Below, piece after piece: positions 23,325-28,418 of a stretch of DNA of 28,418 nucleotides. This DNA comes from JALHOQ01 sp038144835 (GTDB lineage: Bacteria > Bdellovibrionota > Bdellovibrionia > Bdellovibrionales > UBA1609). Numbering within the stretch: position 1 is the stretch's first letter; every line of letters starts with the position of its first letter. The translations under genes were made by a program, and so were the position numbers. Under the pieces are notes generated by a model, which was not told the origin of the DNA, did not search any database, and saw only the letters and a list, made by a program, of their open reading frames with translations. The stretch covers positions 1 to 28,418 of the forward strand of contig JAYQON010000030.1 of the NCBI GenBank assembly GCA_038144835.1. Reading direction: 5' to 3'.

Positions 23325-24104
23325 TTAGATAACAGGCCTAAAAACTTCTTCGATTAAAGATTGACTGAGCTCAGCTAGGTGCGCTGGTTCTTCTTCTCCT
23401 GAAACCAATAGTGGGGGCAAAAAGTGCAAATCGACCTCAACCCCTCCTGCTCCCGACAAAGCCCAAAGATGTGGCGCAAATGCCATATCTCCATACCAAA
23501 AAACTTTGTCGCGAGAAACGGGATTAATGGCCGCCCCACCCACACTCCGATAGTTTAAACAGAAGGGTAAAATGGGGGACCGACTGGTTACGGCCGATAG
23601 ATAAAGGGGTCGACGAAAGCGTAAGATTTTTTCGCCATTAGAACTGGTAGCCTCTGGAAAAATAGCCACATTTAATCCCCTATCAAGGCCCTCAGACAAC
23701 TCCTGGACTTCGCCACGTAAATTCGACTTGTTTTTACGATCCACAAACAAACATCCCGAGATTTGACAAATTTGCCCTAGAACAGGAGTGCTCTTAATCT
23801 CCATTGAAGTCACAAAACAGGCTGGCGCTTGAGATGCAACAACGAGAACATCCAGATAAGAGACGTGGTTACCCACAAAGAGGGCATTTTTTATTTGCTG
23901 CAAATGCTCCGTGCCCAAAGGCTTGACGCGGACACCTAAAACCCAAAGCGTGACCCTAACCCAAAGAGTCAAAAATCCATTAGCCCGTCTTACTCGTCGC
24001 CAACGGTCACGGTGCCACACCCAGACGACACTCATGTGAGCGAGATAGGCAGCAATGATAAAAATCACTGCGGTAAAACGCAGAGGCTGAATCAATTTTC
24101 TCAT
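23325..24104 (-). CDS. PlsC-like 1-acyl-glycerol-phosphate acyltransferase
   Basis: This encodes 259 residues, in the normal range for PlsC. The N-terminal 30 residues hold a hydrophobic anchor (FTAVIFIIAAYLAHMSVVWVW). The catalytic HX4D motif is NHVSYLD (His80, Asp85), and the substrate motif FPEATSSNG (149-157) corresponds to the usual FPEGTRS with changes at two positions. These enzymes transfer an acyl chain to the sn-2 position of lysophosphatidate, or to related lipids such as ornithine lipids, at the inner membrane. The changed EATSSNG motif fits the ornithine-lipid (OlsA-like) or other variants better than housekeeping PlsC; this is a guess. It starts 15 bases after the glutaminase-like gene, without a clear ribosome site, and is likely co-transcribed with it. 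Confidence 0.88.
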   Translation of the reverse strand: MRKLIQPLRFTAVIFIIAAYLAHMSVVWVWHRDRWRRVRRANGFLTLWVRVTLWVLGVRVKPLGTEHLQQIKNALFVGNHVSYLDVLVVASQAPACFVTSMEIKSTPVLGQICQISGCLFVDRKNKSNLRGEVQELSEGLDRGLNVAIFPEATSSNGEKILRFRRPLYLSAVTSRSPILPFCLNYRSVGGAAINPVSRDKVFWYGDMAFAPHLWALSGAGGVEVDLHFLPPLLVSGEEEPAHLAELSQSLIEEVFRPVI

Positions 24105-24119
24105 AATGAGTACACGATT

Positions 24120-24956
24120 TTAATGGTTCCAGGGTGGATTGTCGCCAAGTTCCTGCTCGGGGCTACGCTTTAAATCCTCTAAGCGATGCCACTCAAGCCC
24201 CAAGAACGCACCTTGATCGCGGCGGGCCATAAGCTCCTGACCGTCAGTCTTTTTTCGGCAGTTGTCGTAGGGCGAATAAGTTCCAGAACCACAAATCGCC
24301 ACTTCCAATTCATCCGGACGGTGGCTCATGCGGGATAGCCACTGTAACAGCGTCAGTGGGTAGTGCGGCTCGATACTTGGATCAAGCACATATTTCAAAC
24401 CGTTAACTTCCACGATAGGAGCGACATGATACCACCACGAAACACTGCCAACAGGCGAGTTCTTGGTTCGAACCGTGAGATCACCAAAGACAAAAACTTT
24501 TTTGGGCACCGAAGTTTTCCACTGGCTAAACATTTTTATAGCCAACGCGGCTCGCGCATAACAACCGTCATCAGGAAACATCCAAGAGGGCCGACGCAAA
24601 AAATTTGGACGCACGCGTTCAGTCATCCAACGATGATCGCGAACGCGAGCAAAGCGAGTATTCATTTCTATAGCACCTCCCCACATAGTGGCTGAGGGAA
24701 GATCTGCATACTTATAACGTTTTGCGAGATCCACCGGAGTCGAGCCCGCATTCTCTAGAGGTTGAGGCATCGAGAGTAATCGGGCTTTCTCCATATAAAC
24801 TTGATAAGAAACGCTAGGATCTCGGACCGCCGAATAAGGGTGATTCTCGCCAGCAAATACCGAAAAACTGATATAAAGCGTTAAAGCGCACAATAAATGG
24901 AACAAACACAACCACCTATTCCCATTGTTTTGCCACCAAAACTCAATGTCTCTCAC
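24120..24956 (-). CDS. Protein-glutaminase-like secreted cysteine enzyme
   Basis: This encodes 278 residues from the GTG at 24956; a TTG at 24992 is an alternative but overlaps the previous gene more. Residues 14-35 (RWLCLFHLLCALTLYISFSVFAG) form a signal peptide or anchor. The core resembles protein-glutamine glutaminase of Chryseobacterium: FPDDGCYARAALAIKMF with nucleophile Cys132, then VFVFGDL, SWWYHVAPIVEV with His177 and YVLDPSI with Asp192, in the C-H-D order and near the usual spacing. Such enzymes deamidate protein glutamines to glutamate. The region before Cys132 (about 70-125) could be a pro-segment. It overlaps the haem lipoprotein gene by 14 bases. In a predator it could modify prey or envelope proteins, but this is inference. 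Confidence 0.72.
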   Translation of the reverse strand: MRDIEFWWQNNGNRWLCLFHLLCALTLYISFSVFAGENHPYSAVRDPSVSYQVYMEKARLLSMPQPLENAGSTPVDLAKRYKYADLPSATMWGGAIEMNTRFARVRDHRWMTERVRPNFLRRPSWMFPDDGCYARAALAIKMFSQWKTSVPKKVFVFGDLTVRTKNSPVGSVSWWYHVAPIVEVNGLKYVLDPSIEPHYPLTLLQWLSRMSHRPDELEVAICGSGTYSPYDNCRKKTDGQELMARRDQGAFLGLEWHRLEDLKRSPEQELGDNPPWNH

Positions 24957-26130
24957 CCCAATCCGACCAAGAACTATCTTTAGTCTCAGCAAGTTTCTTT
25001 AATCGATCCAAACGTTCGCGCACATCACTAGGTAAGGGTGTGGAATCAAAATGGGAGTAGTTCGCAATAATGATACTTTCAAGGCGCAAGTAACAATTAC
25101 GTGCTGTCTCAGTGCGCGGCAAATGACGAACACAATTCTCGTAGTAATTGTCACTCAGATTAAAAACATCCAGATCTTTCAATGCTTCAGAGGTTAAACC
25201 CGCATAGTACAAAGTCTCGGCATAGGCTTTTCCCGACTTTCGGGCCTTCAGAAGATCATGTAAAATTGCAGAAGCCCGTAGTTGCTCCACCAAGCCTGAA
25301 CGTGTAAGCGGTGACTCCATCTGTTTGCGCCAAGCGCGCGTGATTAATAATTTAGCATCTGCTAGACTTTTCGGCTTGCCCTCGGCCTTTTGCCATTCTC
25401 TTACCGCTTCACGCCATTTAAGAGCGCTGATCTGCAAGTACACAGGCGCCCATTTGGATTGTACAATGTAATTGATAATTGAGTCCGCCATTTTGGGGTC
25501 CTGTTTGACCCGCACAGAAACCGCCAAGGCTTTAAGGGTGGCACTCTCCAGCGTGGCATAGGGACTTAAAGCCGCATCTGGTGACTGCATTGCTTTTTTA
25601 AACTCCTCTAAACCTTGATCAAATTGCCGGACTGCAAACAAGAACTGTGATCGATCCAAATGACCAAGGCGTGCCATAATCGGCGCGTCACTAAACTCAA
25701 ATTGCGGACCACGATTGGTCTGAGTATGACATGAGATACAATAATCAGCCGTGTTACGAATAATGTGTCGAGCATAGGCTCTGTTACCTGACTGCATCTG
25801 GCGCCGAGCCTCTTGCATATCCACACTCAACTGTCGAGCAACAGCCTCCATTCCAGGATCATCCGACGGCTTGGCCTTCATGGCTGCTACATCATGAGAA
25901 AACTGAGACAACCGCAAAAGGTCATTGTCGATCATTTTTTGGTTTTCCGGTGAATTGAAAGCAACGGGATCAAGAGAGGTTTGCATCAGACTGGCTAAAG
26001 TGGCCGACATCTTTTGCATTTTTGAAGTCCAAGTTTCCCCAGAAACAACGACTTCCTGTTTTTGCACCAACGAATTACAACCCGCAACTACCGTTACCAC
26101 CAAAGCCAAATTCAGAGCCATTGCTTTCAT
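24943..26130 (-). CDS. Mono-haem c-type cytochrome lipoprotein
   Basis: This encodes 395 residues. The start has GGGAG eight bases upstream. A lipobox VVAGC puts lipidated Cys18 after a short signal peptide, so the protein is anchored in a membrane on the periplasmic side. One CISCH (Cys131, Cys134, His135) is a covalent haem c site; a region rich in methionine and Q/R helices precedes it, as in cytochrome c'-like four-helix bundles. After about residue 150, helices with alternating hydrophobic and charged residues (FAVRQFDQGLEEFKKAM, then RASAILHDLLKARK) resemble TPR-like pairs. Function may be electron transfer, haem sensing or partner binding; no known family name was recognised. It heads the minus-strand block and diverges from the gene at 26178 over a 47-base gap. 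Confidence 0.8.
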   Translation of the reverse strand: MKAMALNLALVVTVVAGCNSLVQKQEVVVSGETWTSKMQKMSATLASLMQTSLDPVAFNSPENQKMIDNDLLRLSQFSHDVAAMKAKPSDDPGMEAVARQLSVDMQEARRQMQSGNRAYARHIIRNTADYCISCHTQTNRGPQFEFSDAPIMARLGHLDRSQFLFAVRQFDQGLEEFKKAMQSPDAALSPYATLESATLKALAVSVRVKQDPKMADSIINYIVQSKWAPVYLQISALKWREAVREWQKAEGKPKSLADAKLLITRAWRKQMESPLTRSGLVEQLRASAILHDLLKARKSGKAYAETLYYAGLTSEALKDLDVFNLSDNYYENCVRHLPRTETARNCYLRLESIIIANYSHFDSTPLPSDVRERLDRLKKLAETKDSSWSDWGERH

Positions 26131-26166
26131 CTAAAAAACTCCCGATACTCAATACACCATTTAACC

Positions 26167-26178
26167 AAGGCTAGCCTT
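26167..26178. repeat. Perfect palindrome AAGGCTAGCCTT in a divergent intergenic region
   Basis: A 12-base perfect palindrome whose last base is the first T of the TTG start at 26178, inside the 47-base gap between two divergent genes. It could be a shared operator. Part of it (AAGG) may also be the ribosome site of the plus-strand gene. Confidence 0.4.
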
Positions 26179-27128
26179 TGAAGTTTCAATTCAGAGCCTT
26201 AAAAAAAGCAAGTGTCATCCTGATTTTACTCATGCTGCGGGCCGAAATGTCCCAAGCCCAGCACTGTCGACAGTGGAGTGAAGGCAAACAGATAGGTTTG
26301 TTACCACACTCTCAGGTTCCCGAAGCGAGCGGCCTCTGCTTTAGCCAGGCTAACCCTGAGCGAGCCTACTGGATCAATGACTCCGGTAACAAAGCACGTT
26401 TTTTTTATGGCGCCTTGGGTGAACAACTGCGGGCCGTACAAATTAAAAAGTTCAAAGCTATAGACAGCGAAGCCCTGTTGTGTACGCGTTGCCAAGGCGC
26501 CCCCTGCATAATTGTAGGAGATATCGGAGATAATCGGCGTCGACGCAAAAAAATCAAACTCGCCTTTTTCAAAGATCAGCGACAGTGGACAGACTCAGTG
26601 AGTCCTTTGCGTGTACTGGAGCTTTCTTATCCCGACGGAGCTCACGACGCTGAAGCTATGTTTTTATCTCCTGAAGGAGATTTCTATATCATCACCAAGG
26701 AATGGGAGCTTTTCCCCCCACGAATTTCAGCCGCAGGAGTTTATCGACTGACAAAAAAGCTCTTCAATAACGCTAGCTCAGACTCGCAAAAACTCGAACG
26801 CGTGGGAGAGCTTCCCCTAGCGCAATGGCTACCCGACGAGGGAATGTTCGCGCACGTTGTTACTGATGCGGCAATAAATGAAAAACGCCAAATGCTGGGA
26901 ATTCTCAGCTATAAAAACATAATCGAGATTCCACTGAGCAAATTAAAGGATCTTAACAATTCAGCGCGCTGGCAACGCGGAATTGATTTCTTTGTGATTC
27001 AAATTAATACCCTTCCTCAACAAGAAACCATGGCCTATACTTTCAAGGATCAACTGATTTGGAGCACCGAATATTTCCCCCCTCAAGCGCCTATTTTTTC
27101 AATGACCTGCCTCACATCCAGACCATAA
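26178..27128 (+). CDS. Secreted phytase/esterase-like beta-propeller protein
   Basis: This encodes 316 residues from a TTG start; AAGG lies seven bases upstream, and the signal peptide begins right at this TTG (KKASVILILLMLRAEMSQA, cleavage before QHC). The body has the order found in 'esterase-like activity of phytase' proteins: PEASGL and AYWINDSGN, then IDSEALLC, IIVGDIGDNRRRR, YPDGAHDAEAMFLSPEGDFYIITKEW. The paired DIGDN and DAEAM blocks suggest a beta-propeller with acidic metal-binding loops. It is probably periplasmic or exported, with disulphides (CTRCQGAPC). The substrate is unknown. It precedes the esterase gene by 10 bases and is likely in its operon. Confidence 0.78.
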   Translation: MKFQFRALKKASVILILLMLRAEMSQAQHCRQWSEGKQIGLLPHSQVPEASGLCFSQANPERAYWINDSGNKARFFYGALGEQLRAVQIKKFKAIDSEALLCTRCQGAPCIIVGDIGDNRRRRKKIKLAFFKDQRQWTDSVSPLRVLELSYPDGAHDAEAMFLSPEGDFYIITKEWELFPPRISAAGVYRLTKKLFNNASSDSQKLERVGELPLAQWLPDEGMFAHVVTDAAINEKRQMLGILSYKNIIEIPLSKLKDLNNSARWQRGIDFFVIQINTLPQQETMAYTFKDQLIWSTEYFPPQAPIFSMTCLTSRP

Positions 27129-27138
27129 GATAAGCGCG

Positions 27139-27741
27139 ATGTTGTCTTTGATTGTGTCGGTCCTAGCCGCAGTAAGCATGAGTGTCGCCGCCGCTGTACC
27201 CAAAAAGCTGGTGCTAATTGGCGATTCCCTCACCGAAGGCTTTGGCGTAAGCCGCGAGCAAGCCTATCCTGCCCTGTTGCAGAAAAAGATTGATAAGGCT
27301 AAAAAAAATTGGCGAATCATCAATTCTGGAATTGGTGGGTCAACGGCAGCTAGTGCACCTGGGCGAGTCGAGTGGGCACTCAAACAAAAACCCGACATGA
27401 TTATTCTGGCTCTGGGCGCAAACGATGGACTACGCGGAACTCAAATAAAAAATGTTGAAGACAATTTGGCCTTAGCTATCGAAAGATGCCAAAAGGCCAA
27501 GGTCAAAGTTCTTCTGGTTGGCATAAAACTGCCTCCCAACTATGGCGCTGCTTACACGCGCGCTTTTGAAGCGATTTATCCCCGCTTATCCAAACGATTT
27601 AACGTACCACTTTTGCCTTTTTTACTGGAAGATGTAGCCGGTCGAGGCGATTTCAATTTAGCTGATGGAATTCATCCCAACGAAAAAGGTCATGCCGTAA
27701 TCGCTGAAACTGTGTTTAAATTTGTGGAAACATACTTATGA
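27139..27741 (+). CDS. SGNH-family arylesterase / TesA-like lipase
   Basis: This encodes 200 residues, the usual length of TesA-type enzymes. The signal peptide covers about 1-19 (LIVSVLAAVSMSVAAA). Block I is IGDSLTEGFG with nucleophile Ser30, block III is LGANDGLRG with Asn95, and block V is DGIHPN with Asp176 and His179. The enzyme hydrolyses acyl-thioesters, aryl esters or lysophospholipids in the periplasm. Its stop overlaps the start of the ABC ATPase gene in ATGA. In many proteobacteria tesA is linked to ybbA-ybbP (an ABC pair of unknown substrate), the same pairing seen here, which supports this assignment. Confidence 0.92.
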   Translation: MLSLIVSVLAAVSMSVAAAVPKKLVLIGDSLTEGFGVSREQAYPALLQKKIDKAKKNWRIINSGIGGSTAASAPGRVEWALKQKPDMIILALGANDGLRGTQIKNVEDNLALAIERCQKAKVKVLLVGIKLPPNYGAAYTRAFEAIYPRLSKRFNVPLLPFLLEDVAGRGDFNLADGIHPNEKGHAVIAETVFKFVETYL

Positions 27742-28403
27742 GTCTTACCTTACGCTCCATCTGCAAATCTTTTCATCAAGCCGAAACTGAGTTGCAAATT
27801 CTTTCCGACCTCAATTTAGAAGTGGCTTCCGGAGAAGTTGTCGCCATTGTTGGCGAATCCGGGAGCGGCAAGTCTACCTTGTTATCTTTACTGGCCGGAT
27901 TTGAATTCCCCGATCGCGGTGAAATTATTGTAAACGGAAATATGACTTCAAACTGGAACGAAAGCCAGTGGTCCAAATTTCGTAAGAGCAGTTTGGGATT
28001 TGTATTTCAAAGCTATTATTTGATTCCTTATCTTAACGCTTTAGAGAATGTTGCCTTACCTTTACGTTTAAACGGAGATAATCATCCAGAAAGCAAGGCC
28101 CAAGAACTGCTTCAAACTTTAGGGCTTAGCGAACGGGCCAATCACCTTCCTAGCGAAATGAGTGGCGGTGAATGTCAGCGCGTAGCGATAGGACGCGCGC
28201 TGGTCCATAGCCCGAGCCTGGTACTGGCCGACGAGCCCACCGGTAGTTTAGACGTACACACTGGAGAGCATGTCTTGGACATATTGTTCAGAATACTCAG
28301 GCAACGCCAGCAAACAGCTTTGATTGTCACTCACTCTCAGGAAGTCGCCGCTCGCTGTGACAAGATATTGACCCTTAAGGAAGGAAAGTTGTGGTCGCAA
28401 TAA
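27738..28403 (+). CDS. ABC transporter ATPase, LolD/YbbA (MacB-like) family
   Basis: This encodes 221 residues, a complete nucleotide-binding subunit. Walker A is GESGSGKST (39-47), Q-loop FQSYYLIPYLNALENV, signature MSGGECQRVAIGRAL (141-155), and Walker B LVLADEPTGSLD. The signature has SGGECQR where SGGQQQR is usual. FQ(S/x)YYLIP-NALENV and EPTGSLD are typical of LolD/FtsE/MacB-type ATPases that drive FtsX-like permeases and move lipoproteins or peptides out of the inner membrane, not import systems. The gene overlaps the esterase by four bases and is followed by the start of a probable permease. The context favours YbbA over LolD. Confidence 0.93.
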   Translation: MSLTLRSICKSFHQAETELQILSDLNLEVASGEVVAIVGESGSGKSTLLSLLAGFEFPDRGEIIVNGNMTSNWNESQWSKFRKSSLGFVFQSYYLIPYLNALENVALPLRLNGDNHPESKAQELLQTLGLSERANHLPSEMSGGECQRVAIGRALVHSPSLVLADEPTGSLDVHTGEHVLDILFRILRQRQQTALIVTHSQEVAARCDKILTLKEGKLWSQ

Positions 28404-28418
28404 GACTGATATGGGCTT
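28391..28418 (+). CDS. Probable permease partner, start only (partial)
   Basis: A GTG at 28391, preceded by AAGGA (28381-28385) at five bases, begins VAIRLIWA in a new frame and overlaps the end of the ATPase gene. A basic then hydrophobic N-terminus fits the first helix of an FtsX/YbbP-like permease, but only nine codons are available. Confidence 0.35.

Noticed and set aside
1..28418. CRISPR array, tRNA/rRNA gene, insertion sequence or prophage
   Set aside because: No regularly spaced repeats, cloverleaf-like sequence, transposase or integrase motif, or flanking inverted repeats were seen.

Overview
The window looks like chromosome of a Gram-negative predatory-type deltaproteobacterium, most likely a Bdellovibrio relative (Bdellovibrionota). 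This is an inference from gene content: secreted lipoproteins, an SLT-type lytic transglycosylase, large secreted orphan proteins, and a compact nine-gene haem locus. GC content looks close to 46-48 percent by eye. No tRNA, rRNA, CRISPR array, transposase or phage gene is visible. The stretch reads as ordinary core genome with several lineage-specific proteins.

Layout. Positions 1-5036 are mostly plus strand: the 3' end of an RND efflux pump gene, a convergent minus-strand orphan (203-970), a 421-base gap, a lytic transglycosylase lipoprotein, a small secreted protein, an RRM RNA-binding protein, FabH and a lone cyclic-nucleotide-binding domain. A possible 27-codon membrane peptide (5037-5120) ends the section. 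From 26130 back to 5117 every gene is on the minus strand. In transcription order they are: haem c lipoprotein, protein-glutaminase-like protein, PlsC-like acyltransferase, a 1014-residue secreted alpha/beta hydrolase with a long helical tail, a peroxiredoxin-like protein, the haem operon, a 2-oxoglutarate oxygenase, and a 1214-residue secreted/membrane orphan. From 26178 to the end the plus strand carries a secreted phytase/esterase-like protein, a TesA-type SGNH esterase, a LolD/YbbA-type ABC ATPase and the start of its probable permease.

The haem operon (19561 to 9823) runs hemA, hemC-hemD fusion, hemL, histidine kinase, response regulator, hemE, hemN, hemG, hemH. It encodes the C5 route from glutamyl-tRNA to protohaem except hemB. 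Most junctions overlap by 1-14 bases, which suggests one translationally coupled transcript. The unusual points are a two-component system between hemL and hemE, a HemA lacking its C-terminal dimerisation domain and part of its N-terminus, a divergent HemD-like tail on HemC, and both an oxygen-independent (HemN) and an oxygen-dependent-type (HemG/HemY) enzyme in one operon. This locus is the best candidate for an undescribed regulatory arrangement. The haem c lipoprotein upstream and the Fe(II) oxygenase downstream may be linked to it only by position.
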